Positions 45,928 to 54,423 of a stretch of 64,000 nucleotides of DNA are shown piece after piece; the first letter of the stretch is position 1; every line of letters begins with the position of its first letter. The notes beneath the pieces were generated by a model. The model saw only the letters and a list, made by a program, of their open reading frames with translations. It ran no database searches and was not told the DNA's origin. The position numbers were made by a program, and so were the translations under genes. Location of the stretch: NCBI RefSeq assembly GCF_000685315.1, contig NZ_ARYM01000002.1:124001-188000 (forward strand), written 5' to 3'. Source of the DNA: Hyphomonas polymorpha PS728 (GTDB taxonomy: Bacteria > Pseudomonadota > Alphaproteobacteria > Caulobacterales > Hyphomonadaceae).

Positions 45928-47382
45928 TCAGTTTTGACCGCTTTCCATCAGCTCGTGGATCACCGCCTGTACCTTGGCGATATCGGAGGCAAGCTCCTGA
46001 TCTTTTCCGAGATCCCCCTCCATGCGCCGGAACGCATAGAGAACAGTTGTGTGGTCGCGTTTGCCGAAGGCGCGGCCGATCTGGGGGAAGGATTTCCGGG
46101 TCAGGGTGCGGCAGAGATACATCGCGATCTGACGCGGATAGACGAAACCGCGCATCTTGCTGGGGCCTTCAAGGTCCGACTTCGCAATCGGGAAGACTTT
46201 CAGCGTCGCGCGCTTGATCACGTCGATCGAAGGCTCGCGCTGCTCGCCCGCATGACGGCGGATGATCTTCTCGAGCATCTCCATCGTCGGGGCGCGCTCG
46301 CCAAAGCCGGCCTCGGTGTAGAGGCTCCACACGGCGCCGGTCAGCTCGCGGCCGGGGCCGCGGATGCCGTTATTGAGGCGCTGCATCATCTCTTCGGTCA
46401 GCACGAAAGCCGGATGGTTCTCGGCGATGTGACCGGCGAGGCGCACGAGGATTTCGCGGCGCATGTCTGCGTCGGGCAGGGCGACCTCAACGGCGGTAGC
46501 GCCCTTGATTTCGCTGCGCATCCGCTGGCCGAAGCCGTTGGCTTCGCCCGGCGCGGAGTCGCCCACCAGAACAACCTGGCCACCATTGGAGGTGACTTCG
46601 CGGATGTTCTGATAGAGCTCGGCCTCGGTGCCCGGCTTGCCGGCGATCCGGTGCAGGTCGTCGATCAGCAGGATCGAGGCGGCCCGCAGGCGTTTCTTCA
46701 GGTCGCTCGTGTCACGGGCTTTGACGCCGTCGAGATAGGCCGACATGAATTCCTCAGCCGTCAGATAGACAATCCGGCGCCCGGTATCCCGGCGGGCCGT
46801 TTCCTGGCGGAGGGCCTGCATCAGGTGGGTCTTGCCGGTGCCCGGAGGGCCATAGATCAGCGTGGTGGCGGTGCCGGCCGGAAGGCCAGCCGCGATGCGC
46901 TTTGCCAGCGTCACGGCAATCTCGTTCGACGGGCCGGTGACCAGCGTATCGAAGGTCATGGCCGGGCCAGCTCCAGACGATGTGGCAGGCGCTTCCGGCT
47001 CAACCGGCGCGGCCGGTGCCTCAATTGCCCAGGGGTCGTCGACCAGATCGCGCAGATCCGCCGGAGCATTCCGCCAACAGATCAATTTGAACGTGCGCTC
47101 TGCCGGGTCAGCGGCGGCCCACAGTTTCTCGATCACGCGCAGATACTGGCTGGTTACCCGATCAAAGGCCAGCGGATCCCGCGCAGCCACGATCATTTCG
47201 CCTTCATGATCTGCGACGAGGCGCAGATCTTCAATCCAGCGGTCAAATTCAGATTCCGCGATCTTGTCCCGCAGGACATCGCGAACGCCGTTCCAGATCC
47301 TTTGACCTGTCGCTTCAAAAGCATCGTTGTTATCGACCGCCTCTGATCCAAAAGGCGAGACAGTCATTCCGTTTCGGTCCAT
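45928..47382 (-). CDS. dnaA: Chromosomal replication initiator DnaA, divergent AAA+ motifs
   Basis: This is a 484-residue DnaA. An N-terminal domain I (WIEDLRLV region) and a Pro/Ala/Glu linker (about 120-142) are followed by an AAA+ core (about 145-345). The C-terminal HTH has the signature IGRAFGKRDHTTVLYAFRRM. The core departs from the usual DnaA motifs: Walker A is YGPPGTGKTH (178-187) rather than GGVGLGKTH, Walker B is LLIDDLHRIAG, and the SRF arginine-finger segment reads RSEIKGA. The start is the ATG at 47382; a GTG immediately before could serve. It binds origin boxes to open DNA for replication. Confidence 0.93.
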   Translation of the reverse strand: MDRNGMTVSPFGSEAVDNNDAFEATGQRIWNGVRDVLRDKIAESEFDRWIEDLRLVADHEGEMIVAARDPLAFDRVTSQYLRVIEKLWAAADPAERTFKLICWRNAPADLRDLVDDPWAIEAPAAPVEPEAPATSSGAGPAMTFDTLVTGPSNEIAVTLAKRIAAGLPAGTATTLIYGPPGTGKTHLMQALRQETARRDTGRRIVYLTAEEFMSAYLDGVKARDTSDLKKRLRAASILLIDDLHRIAGKPGTEAELYQNIREVTSNGGQVVLVGDSAPGEANGFGQRMRSEIKGATAVEVALPDADMRREILVRLAGHIAENHPAFVLTEEMMQRLNNGIRGPGRELTGAVWSLYTEAGFGERAPTMEMLEKIIRRHAGEQREPSIDVIKRATLKVFPIAKSDLEGPSKMRGFVYPRQIAMYLCRTLTRKSFPQIGRAFGKRDHTTVLYAFRRMEGDLGKDQELASDIAKVQAVIHELMESGQN

Positions 47383-47934
47383 CACCGAGCCCCGTTTCTA
47401 ATTATCTTCGCTCATCCCAGCGAGCACACGACACTACCCGGCAGGCCCCCGCCTGAAACACAAAAAACTCTGTACCGGGACTAAATTCGCTGGTATGGAG
47501 AAATTATTCCCGGGGGATTTTTCTGGCAAGTACTAACTTTTTTTGACAGCCGCATTTCGCGTGTTGACACCCCGGTCTCCGAAAAAAAATCAGCAGAGAT
47601 TCATGCAACTGACGTCTCAAAAAAAGTTTGAAGTGATCGCCCGCTTACTTTTGTTCGCTTCTGTTCTGTCAATACGGAAAGCATTCTCAGGCCTGTGGAA
47701 TACAGTTTTTTTGACCTTGCCTTTGCTGGGGTGCAACATCGCCGTGCAGCAAGGTTGATCCCATAGAAAAAGTGCCCCGATCCATCGCGATGGGGCGTTC
47801 AAGGGCCTGCCGGAGAACCATCTCCCGCGCCTGCCATTCGGAGGGGGTAGAAAAGGAAAACCCGCCGGGCGCTTACCTGGCGGGCCATCTTTTCAGCTAC
47901 CGTTCAAAGGCTGGTAGCGAGCCTGCGCGCTGCC
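47383..47934. other. dnaA-rpsT intergenic region
   Basis: About 550 bases without a convincing gene. It holds several A and T tracts (around 47541-47630), one GANTC (CcrM-type) site at 47598-47602, and a TGTGGAATA at 47694-47702 that is at best a poor match to a DnaA box. The rpsT terminator sits at the right end. It presumably contains the dnaA promoter. I do not see the cluster of DnaA boxes expected of an origin. Confidence 0.5.
47861..47884 (-). terminator. Intrinsic terminator of rpsT
   Basis: A 6-bp GC stem (47861-47866 with 47879-47884) is followed on the minus strand by TTTTCCTTTT, 50 bases past the rpsT stop. The loop is 12 bases, which can pair further in part. Confidence 0.7.
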
Positions 47935-48198
47935 TCAGGCCATTGCCTTGACGCGGGCCGAAAGGCGCGAAACCTTGCGGGAAGCCGTGTTCTTGTGGGT
48001 CACGCCTTTGGTCACAGAGCGCATGATTTCCGGCTGGGCAGCTTTCAGGGCTTCCTGAGCGGCCGACTTGTCGCCGGATGCGATCGCTTCTTCGACCTTG
48101 CGAACATAGGTGCGCACGCGAGAGCGGCGAGCTTTGTTGACCTCGGTGCGCGCTTCGATCTTGCGCACCATTTTCTTGGCTGAGCGGGTATTCGCCAT
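47935..48198 (-). CDS. rpsT: 30S ribosomal protein S20
   Basis: This 87-residue basic protein starts [32 protein letters not shown], the standard S20 N-terminus (shown here in pieces: MANTRSAKK, then [15 protein letters not shown]), and continues with [19 protein letters not shown]. It binds 16S rRNA early in 30S assembly. An AGGAG site precedes the ATG. Its place between the enoyl-CoA hydratase gene and dnaA matches the gene order of Caulobacter near its origin. Confidence 0.97.
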   Translation of the reverse strand: MANTRSAKKMVRKIEARTEVNKARRSRVRTYVRKVEEAIASGDKSAAQEALKAAQPEIMRSVTKGVTHKNTASRKVSRLSARVKAMA

Positions 48199-48314
48199 AA
48201 CAAACTCCTGGCGCCCGGCGGGAACTCCCTCGGGCAGAAGGCGCGGAGATACATAAACGGCCCTGTGGCGTCAACCGCCATCGTGACGGAAAAGCAGCCT
48301 TTTCGCCGCTGCCC

Positions 48315-49097
48315 TCAGCGGTCCCGGAAATGCGCGGACCGCTTCTCCACATAGGCTTTCATGCCTTCTTTCTGGTCATCGGTGGCAAAAAGCGACTGGA
48401 AGAGGCGGCGTTCGAACTGGATTCCCTGCGATAGCGGGGTTTCGAAGGCCGCATTGATGGCTTCCTTGGTCATCATGGCGGCAGCCCGGGGCATGGCGGC
48501 GATGGTGGTGGCCAGGGTCCGGGCTTCTTCCATCAGTTCATCGGCGGGCACGATCCGGGCGACAAGGCCGCAGCGTTCTGCCTCGTCGGCCTCCATCATC
48601 CGCCCGGTCAGGCAGAGTTCCATGGCCTTCGACTTGCCGATGGCGCGGGTGAGGCGCTGGGTGGCCCCGGCGCCGGGCATCACGCCGAGGCGGATTTCCG
48701 GCTGGCCGAAACGGGCATTGTCGGCGGCCAGGATGATGTCGCACATCATGGCGAGCTCGCAGCCCCCGCCGATGGCATAGCCCCCGACCGCCGCGATGAT
48801 CGGCTTGCGGGCCCGGGCGGCGCGTTCCCAGTTCCGGGTGATGAAATCCTCATAATAGGACTGGGGGAAGGTCTTGCCCTGGATTTCCTTGACATCGGCG
48901 CCGCCGGAGAAGGCCCGTTTGGAGCCGGTAAGGATCACGCAGAGGATGGTGTCGTCCGCCTCGAACCGGTCCAGCGCCTGGGTGAGTTCCGACATCATCT
49001 CCTCGCTGAGGGCGTTCAGGCTCTCGGCGCGGTTCATCTGGATAACGGCGTACCCGTCTTCTGTGTTCACTTCGGTGATGAGGGTCTTGTAGGCCAT
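48315..49097 (-). CDS. Enoyl-CoA hydratase/isomerase
   Basis: This 260-residue crotonase-fold enzyme has an oxyanion-hole segment SKRAFSGGADVKEIQ, a second hole and active-site segment GGYAIGGGCELAMMCDIILAA, and the catalytic Glu region PEIRLGVMPGAGATQRL. It adds water to trans-2-enoyl-CoA in beta-oxidation. The chain-length preference cannot be read from the sequence. It lies upstream of rpsT on the same strand with 116 bases between, and the pairing is conserved in Caulobacterales. Confidence 0.93.
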   Translation of the reverse strand: MAYKTLITEVNTEDGYAVIQMNRAESLNALSEEMMSELTQALDRFEADDTILCVILTGSKRAFSGGADVKEIQGKTFPQSYYEDFITRNWERAARARKPIIAAVGGYAIGGGCELAMMCDIILAADNARFGQPEIRLGVMPGAGATQRLTRAIGKSKAMELCLTGRMMEADEAERCGLVARIVPADELMEEARTLATTIAAMPRAAAMMTKEAINAAFETPLSQGIQFERRLFQSLFATDDQKEGMKAYVEKRSAHFRDR

Positions 49098-49346
49098 GAT
49101 GGGTCCTTGAGGGGAGGGCGGCGTCTGGGCTGCCGGTGTTGTCTTTGGGATGCAGGCGCTGCGGGGTCGCGTCGTTCTGGGTTCAGGTCTCAGGAGGGCT
49201 GATCAGGAAAACGGGCGTGGATGGTGCAGGGCGGGGCCTCAGTAATTGTGGCGATCTGGAGGCGGCGTATACGCCTACATGAACAGTTTGTCACCCCGGT
49301 CACCTGCCGCCTGTCCATCCCGGGACAGGGCTTCTATATCTTGGGC

Positions 49347-50711
49347 ATGAGCCCGCCCCCTTCCGACACCTCCGATCCTGAACGCAACCGCCTGTCCGGC
49401 CGCATCGCCCGCACCGCGAAGGTGGGGGCCAACCTGTCTGGCGCAGGGCTGACCTTTGCGGCCCAGTCGCTGTTTGGCGGGGACAAGGGCGATGAGCGGG
49501 TGGCCAGGGCGATGGCGGCGGCGCTGGGCAAGTCCAAGGGGCCGCTGATGAAGGTGGCGCAGATGGTGTCCACCGTACCGGACCTCTTGCCGCCGGAATA
49601 CGCCGCCGAATTTGCCAAGCTGCAGGCCGAGGCCCCGGCCATGGGCTGGCCCTTCGTGAAGCGGCGGATGCGGGCCGAGCTGGGCGCGGACTGGGAGGGC
49701 AAGTTTGCGGCATTTGGCAAGGAGGCGAGCCATGCCGCCTCGCTGGGGCAGGTGCACGAAGCCACCCTGCATGATGGCCGCAGGGCTGCCTGCAAGCTGC
49801 AATATCCGGACATGGCGAGCGCGGTGGAGTCCGATATCGGACAACTCCGGACACTTCTGGGCCTCTTCAAGCGCATGGACGGCTCGATTGATGCCGACGA
49901 GATGGTCGAGGAGATCACCGACCGGCTGCGCGAGGAACTCGATTACGCCCGTGAGGCCAAACACATGGCCCTCTACCGGGACATGCTGGCCGACAAGGCG
50001 TTCATCACCTGCCCGAAGCCGGTGACGGAGCTGTCGACGGCCCGGCTCATCACCATGACCTGGCTGGAGGGCGAGCGGCTCGACGCCTTTCAGACCGCGC
50101 CGCAGGAAGTGCGCAACCAGATCGCCGAGATGCTGTTCTGGACCTGGTGGGCGCCGATGAACTCCTACGCCGTGATCCATGGCGATCCGCATCTTGGCAA
50201 TTATCAGGTGACCGGCGGCGGGGAGGGGATCAACCTGCTCGACTTTGGCTGTGTGCGCATCTTCCCGCCGGCCTTTGTGGCGGGCGTCGTCGATCTCTAC
50301 CGGGCGATGCTGCATGATGATTTCGATGCCGCTTATGCCGCCTATGAGGCCTGGGGGTTCCAGAACCTGTCGCGGGAGCTGGTGGAGGTGCTGAACGTCT
50401 GGGCGCGCTTCATCTATGGGCCGATCATCGATGACCGGGTGCGCACGGTGGCCGATGGGGTTTCGGCGGGCGAGTATGGCCGCAAGGAAGCGTTCCGGGT
50501 GCGCCAGCTGCTGAAGGAAAAGGGACCGGTGAAGATCCCCCGCGAGTTTGTGTTCATGGACCGCGCTGCCATTGGCCTTGGCGCCGCCTATCTGCGGCTG
50601 GGGGCGGAGCTGAACTTCCACCAGCTGTTTGAGGAGAGCCTTGAGGGCTTCTCGGTGGAGACGGTGGCGGCACGGCAGGCAGAAGCGCTTGGCCGGGCGG
50701 GGTTGGCATGA
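49347..50711 (+). CDS. ABC1/UbiB-family atypical kinase
   Basis: This 454-residue protein of the UbiB/Coq8 atypical kinase family has the KxGQ-like motif MKVAQMVSTVPDLLPPEY, an Ala-rich loop HAASLGQVHEA replacing the Gly-rich loop, the catalytic-type HGDPHLGNYQV and the metal-binding DFG in LLDFGCVR. Members support ubiquinone synthesis or lipid handling, with ATPase rather than protein kinase activity. The ATG at 49347 is used; upstream codons cross a palindrome-rich promoter region. Its TGA overlaps the PAP2 start as ATGA. The gene contains a partial TGTCC array (49808-49853). Confidence 0.9.
   Translation: MSPPPSDTSDPERNRLSGRIARTAKVGANLSGAGLTFAAQSLFGGDKGDERVARAMAAALGKSKGPLMKVAQMVSTVPDLLPPEYAAEFAKLQAEAPAMGWPFVKRRMRAELGADWEGKFAAFGKEASHAASLGQVHEATLHDGRRAACKLQYPDMASAVESDIGQLRTLLGLFKRMDGSIDADEMVEEITDRLREELDYAREAKHMALYRDMLADKAFITCPKPVTELSTARLITMTWLEGERLDAFQTAPQEVRNQIAEMLFWTWWAPMNSYAVIHGDPHLGNYQVTGGGEGINLLDFGCVRIFPPAFVAGVVDLYRAMLHDDFDAAYAAYEAWGFQNLSRELVEVLNVWARFIYGPIIDDRVRTVADGVSAGEYGRKEAFRVRQLLKEKGPVKIPREFVFMDRAAIGLGAAYLRLGAELNFHQLFEESLEGFSVETVAARQAEALGRAGLA
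49808..49853 (-). repeat. Partial phased TGTCC array C, inside the ABC1 kinase gene
   Basis: Plus-strand GGACA lies at 49808, 49839 and 49849, spacing 31 and 10 bases (about three and one helical turns). The rightmost 20 bases, read on the minus strand, resemble the first two units of array A. Confidence 0.4.
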
Positions 50712-51355
50712 CGCGCGCAGATCGCTGGCCCCTCGCGCTGATTGCCCTTGGCGTGCTGGGGTTTGCAAGTCTTGCCGGGCTGGTGTCTGCCGGCGCCGCG
50801 CATGGCTTCGATCATGGAGTGCTGAGCTGGTTCCGGGTGCCCGGTGACCTCTCCCAGCCGGTGTTCAGCGCCTGGCTGACGCACCCGATGGCGGACATCA
50901 CAGCGCTTGGCGGGTACACGGCCCTCACTCTGCTGACCCTCGGAGCGGCGCTTTATTACGCCTTGCTGAGAAACTACGTCACGGCGATCATTTTATCATT
51001 GGCCATCGGGTCGAGCGGCCTGCTGACCCACCTGCTGAAACAGGGGATCGACAGGCTGCGCCCCGACCTTGTGGATCATCTGACCCATACGGCGCATTCG
51101 AGTTTTCCCAGCGGCCACGCCCTGCAGGCAACGGTTGCCTTTCTGATCATCGGCGCATTGCTGGCCAGCGGGCAGCCGGCCCGGCCCATCAGGACGCTGA
51201 TCTTTGCCGGCGCGATCCTGCTGACCTTTCTTGTCGGGATCAGCAGGATCTATCTTGGCGTTCACTGGCCAACCGATGTGCTGGCAGGCTGGTGCCTGGG
51301 CACCGCCTGGGCAGCCTTGTGGTGGCTGGTGCTGCGCCGCGTGGCTGCGCGCTGA
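50708..51355 (+). CDS. PAP2-family membrane phosphatase
   Basis: This 215-residue membrane protein has five or six helices and the three PAP2 phosphatase motifs: KQGIDRLRP, SFPSGHA and SRIYLGVHWPTD. It probably removes phosphate from a lipid such as phosphatidate or undecaprenyl diphosphate on the periplasmic face. Its start overlaps the ABC1 kinase stop by ATGA, so translation is coupled; both proteins belong to families acting on isoprenoid or membrane lipids, which may explain the pairing. Confidence 0.93.
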   Translation: MTRADRWPLALIALGVLGFASLAGLVSAGAAHGFDHGVLSWFRVPGDLSQPVFSAWLTHPMADITALGGYTALTLLTLGAALYYALLRNYVTAIILSLAIGSSGLLTHLLKQGIDRLRPDLVDHLTHTAHSSFPSGHALQATVAFLIIGALLASGQPARPIRTLIFAGAILLTFLVGISRIYLGVHWPTDVLAGWCLGTAWAALWWLVLRRVAAR

Positions 51356-51367
51356 CCGCCCGGCTTC

Positions 51368-52642
51368 TCAGTTCATCTTGAAGCGGATCGGCACGGTTTT
51401 CGGGCCGCTGACGAAGTTTGCCTGCGTGCGTGAAGGCTTCCCGGCCAGTTCCACCGATTTGAGGCGCGGCAGGAGTTCTTCCCACAGGACGCGCATTTCC
51501 ATCCGGGCAAGGTGCTGGCCCAGGCACACATGCGCGCCATAGCCGAAGGCGACATGCTTGTTGGGCGAGCGGTCGACCTTGAAGCTGTAAGGGTCTTCGA
51601 ACACGGCTTCGTCCCGGTTGCCGGAAGGATAGGCCAGGAACAGCCAGTCATTCCTGGCGATCTTCCGCCCGGCGATTTCGGTGTCGTCAGTGGCGGTGCG
51701 CATGAAGTGTTTCACCGGCGTTTCCCAGCGGATGGATTCCTCCACCATGGACGGGATCAGCGAGAGATCGTCTTTCACCTTGCGGAACTGGTCGGGATTT
51801 TCGGCCAGCGCCCACATGGCCCCGGCGGTGGTGTTGGAGGTGGTGTCGTGGCCGGCGGTGGCGGCGATGATGTAATAGCTCATGGCTTCGAGATGGCCGA
51901 GCGGCTGGCCATAGACGGCGCCATTGGCGATCACGCTGGCAAGGTCTTCGCGCGGGTTCTGGCGGCGGTCTTCGGTCATGGCGTTGAAATAGGTCATGAA
52001 GTCGAAGATCGTTTCATTGATCATCTTCAGCGTGTCTTCGGTGCCGCCGACTTCCTTGCCGGCCCGGTTCACGTCCGGGTCCTGGGTGCCGAAGAGTTCC
52101 TGCGTCAGCTTCAGCATGCGCGGCTCGTCAATCGGCGGCACGCCCAGAACTTCCATGACGACATGCAGCGGATAGAGGAAGGCGACATCGCGGGCGAAGT
52201 CGCATTCGGTGCCTTTTTCCGCCATCTGGTCGATGAAGCCGCGCGCAATCTCGCGCACCCGGTCTTCCAGCTTGCGCAGGTTCTGCGGCATGAACCAGGC
52301 CTGCGTCAGGCGGCGGTACTGCATGTGGTCCGGGTTATCCATCTGCACCAGCGAGCGCAGGATGTTCGGCTTGCCGCCCATCATCTCGCGTACGCGCTTG
52401 TCGCTTTCGATGGTGGTCAGCGTGGCCGAGCGGTCTTCATTGTGGAACAGATCGTTCTGTCTTTCGATGTTGAGAATGTCGGCATGACGGGTCACGACCC
52501 AGAAGGGGTCAAAGCCTTCCAACTCAGCCACATCCAGCGGCGCGTTGGCGCGCAGCCAGCGGAAGGCCTCATCGACGCGCTTGCCATCAGCATAGGCTTT
52601 GGGGTCAACAACATCACGGGCAATGTGTTCAGGTATGGTCAT
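51368..52642 (-). CDS. Cytochrome P450
   Basis: This 424-residue soluble bacterial P450 has the I-helix AGHDTTSN (about 263-270), the K-helix ExxR (Glu302, Arg305), and the haem loop FGYGAHVCLG with Cys373. The overall sequence resembles the CYP108/CYP142-type group that hydroxylates terpenoids or sterol side chains; I do not assign a substrate. A GGGAGG site precedes the ATG. It is divergent from a TetR gene that is followed by rubredoxin, which suggests that the TetR protein controls it. The electron donor is not certain. Confidence 0.93.
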   Translation of the reverse strand: MTIPEHIARDVVDPKAYADGKRVDEAFRWLRANAPLDVAELEGFDPFWVVTRHADILNIERQNDLFHNEDRSATLTTIESDKRVREMMGGKPNILRSLVQMDNPDHMQYRRLTQAWFMPQNLRKLEDRVREIARGFIDQMAEKGTECDFARDVAFLYPLHVVMEVLGVPPIDEPRMLKLTQELFGTQDPDVNRAGKEVGGTEDTLKMINETIFDFMTYFNAMTEDRRQNPREDLASVIANGAVYGQPLGHLEAMSYYIIAATAGHDTTSNTTAGAMWALAENPDQFRKVKDDLSLIPSMVEESIRWETPVKHFMRTATDDTEIAGRKIARNDWLFLAYPSGNRDEAVFEDPYSFKVDRSPNKHVAFGYGAHVCLGQHLARMEMRVLWEELLPRLKSVELAGKPSRTQANFVSGPKTVPIRFKMN

Positions 52643-52703
52643 GCTTTTAGTCCTCCCACTTCCGGGTTTTGCGATTACCGGGGTCCAGATTGCTCTACAT
52701 CAA

Positions 52704-52725
52704 ACTTGCTATACAGCCAACAAGT
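52704..52725. promoter_or_regulatory. Candidate TetR operator between P450 and tetR
   Basis: An inverted pair of 5-base arms (ACTTG at 52704 and CAAGT at 52721) with 12 bases between lies in the 99-base divergent spacer. Size and place suit a TetR-family operator controlling both genes, but the arms are short. Confidence 0.35.
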
Positions 52726-52741
52726 ATGTTACGGGGTGCGT

Positions 52742-53395
52742 ATGTCTGACACAGGCACGAGATCATCTGCAGCGGCGGGCCGGCTGACTCAGGCCGAAAG
52801 GCGTGACCGGTCGGAGCGTGAGTTGCTCAGCGCGGCCATCCGGGTTGTGGGCGAGCAGGGCGTGTCTGCCGCAACCTTTGACGCGATCGGCAAGGAGGCG
52901 GGCTTCTCCCGGGGGCTGGTCACGCAGCGGTTCGGGTCCAAGGAAGGGCTGATCCGGGCCGTGATCGCCCGCCTGCATGAGGGGCAGGGCGAATACCTCG
53001 ATGCGGCGAGGGTTTCGGATATGGACGGGCTGAGCGCGCTATGCGCCTTCGTCGACCTCCATTGCCTGGCCATGCGGGAATCCGAAGAGGCAGACACCTA
53101 TTTCATGCTGCTGGCCGCCGCGGTGGCTGACCGGCTGGAAACGCGCGAAGCGTTTCGCGACTCCCACGAGATCGAGCGGGCGCTGATCCGCGGCTTCATC
53201 GAGCGCGGCACGGCCAATGGCCATATCAGCGCAGATATAGACGCAGATGCCGAAGCGCTGCTGGTGGGCTGCTCGCTTCTGGGAATGCGCATCCAGGCGC
53301 TGGTCGATCCCGCTTTCGACCCGGTTCCGGTACATGGCGCGCTGATCACATCAATCAAGGCCCGGCTGCGCAGGCCGGACGGGGAGGACACATGA
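52742..53395 (+). CDS. TetR family transcriptional regulator
   Basis: This 217-residue regulator has an N-terminal HTH (about residues 20-70) with AATFDAIGKEAGFSRGLVTQRFGSKEGLI. The C-terminal helical domain probably binds a small ligand and forms the dimer. It is divergent from the P450 gene and overlaps the rubredoxin start (ATGA), so it probably regulates both. The ATG at 52742 was chosen because the HTH is correctly placed after it; the larger open frame upstream is antisense to the P450. Confidence 0.9.
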   Translation: MSDTGTRSSAAAGRLTQAERRDRSERELLSAAIRVVGEQGVSAATFDAIGKEAGFSRGLVTQRFGSKEGLIRAVIARLHEGQGEYLDAARVSDMDGLSALCAFVDLHCLAMRESEEADTYFMLLAAAVADRLETREAFRDSHEIERALIRGFIERGTANGHISADIDADAEALLVGCSLLGMRIQALVDPAFDPVPVHGALITSIKARLRRPDGEDT

Positions 53396-53568
53396 GCGAC
53401 GGGTTCAAGACATGGCAGTGCCGCACCTGCGGCTACATCTATGACGAGAAGGAGGGCGACCCGAATGAGGGCCTCGCCCCCGGAACGCGCTGGAGCGATA
53501 TTCCGGCCGACTGGATCTGCCCGCTCTGTGGCACGCCGAAATCCGATTTCGACATGGTCGAGATCTAG
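53392..53568 (+). CDS. Rubredoxin
   Basis: This 58-residue rubredoxin has Cys10 and Cys13 in WQCRTCGYIYD, and Cys43 and Cys46 in DWICPLCGTPKSDF, which bind one iron. DPNEGLAPGTRWSDIPADW is the typical middle. It carries single electrons, for example to alkane hydroxylases; a role with the neighbouring P450 is possible but unusual. Its ATG overlaps the tetR stop, and its TAG is in a CTAG shared with the convergent gene. The gene is short enough to be missed by length-filtered gene calls. Confidence 0.94.
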   Translation: MSDGFKTWQCRTCGYIYDEKEGDPNEGLAPGTRWSDIPADWICPLCGTPKSDFDMVEI

Positions 53569-54341
53569 GGCGCCACTCTCTGACAGGCTCCGCTGGCCGT
53601 CTCGCAATCCATCCGGTCGAGGCTGACAAGATCGCCGAACGGGTTGATTGAGGCGGGGTCATCTGCCTTCAGCGTCACGGCATAAACCGGACCCATATTC
53701 TGCGCGCTGCGGAAGAAGGAGAGCGCGGTGCCTGCGCAAAGCCGGCGCGTCTCGCCTGGCTGCAGCGCGGCTGACTTCAGAGCCGGGGCGGTGGCGATCC
53801 ACTGACCCTTGGCATCATGCAGGGTGAGGTAATAGCGCAGCTTGCGATTGGCGGTGTTGGTCACCTCACTGCAGGCTTCCAGATGCGGCGTGCCGCCATG
53901 GCCGGTCACGCGCTGGGTGATCTCGCCAAGCTGTCCTTCGGTACGGCCGCCCGGATAGAGCAGGGCGCCGAAGCGGGAATTGACCGCCTTGTAATAGGTG
54001 GCTGCTGCTACCCGGCAAGTTGCGTTCTGCGCGCCCGCTTTGCTGAGAGGGTATTCCGCATCGCAGGCAGTCTGCATGTCGGTGAGGAAGTCTGCGTCGC
54101 AGCGGCCCTGATCCAGCGCGCCGGAGCGGTAGCAGGCGTCGTGAAACTTGCAGGCCTCCAGGAACGGGCCATCGGGCACGATCTTGTCGAGCAGCTTGCG
54201 CCCGCCGCAGGCGTCCAGCGGTTCCTGCGCCGCAAGGATCGATGCGCTGGCGAGCATGTCATCCCGTGCTCTCGGCTCTGCCGTCACCGGCTGAGCAACA
54301 AGGCCAAGGAATACGAGAACGAAAGCCACCACGCGCGTCAT
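53565..54341 (-). CDS. Secreted protein with a phospholipase A2-like motif
   Basis: This 258-residue protein has a signal peptide ending VTA. Residues 44-92 contain DACGGRKLLDKIVPDG and the pattern CKFHDACYRSG (Cys64, His67-Asp68, Cys70), which matches the catalytic CxxHDxCY element of phospholipase A2; more cysteines (81, 93) fit disulfides. The C-terminal half is a beta-rich domain of unknown type. I infer an extracytoplasmic lipase or toxin-like activity; no lipid is indicated. The stop overlaps the rubredoxin stop in a CTAG. Confidence 0.75.
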   Translation of the reverse strand: MTRVVAFVLVFLGLVAQPVTAEPRARDDMLASASILAAQEPLDACGGRKLLDKIVPDGPFLEACKFHDACYRSGALDQGRCDADFLTDMQTACDAEYPLSKAGAQNATCRVAAATYYKAVNSRFGALLYPGGRTEGQLGEITQRVTGHGGTPHLEACSEVTNTANRKLRYYLTLHDAKGQWIATAPALKSAALQPGETRRLCAGTALSFFRSAQNMGPVYAVTLKADDPASINPFGDLVSLDRMDCETASGACQRVAP

Positions 54342-54423
54342 GGGAAAAATCGTTTGCGGAACGTTGCGGCAATTTGAAGGCAGGTCTTGCAGGGAAGGCG
54401 CGGCCGGGTTTAGGAGCCTGCCC

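Noticed and set aside
47543-47758. A 71-codon plus-strand frame in the dnaA-rpsT gap
   Set aside because: It has no ribosome site or recognisable domain, and its start lies within A/T tracts; more likely chance in an AT-rich spacer.
47383-47934. Replication origin next to dnaA
   Set aside because: I could not find a cluster of DnaA boxes (one poor match only) and related genera have the origin away from dnaA; GC skew would be needed.
51512-52741. Long N-terminal extension of the TetR protein
   Set aside because: The frame upstream of 52742 is antisense to the P450; the HTH is at the normal distance from the 52742 ATG.
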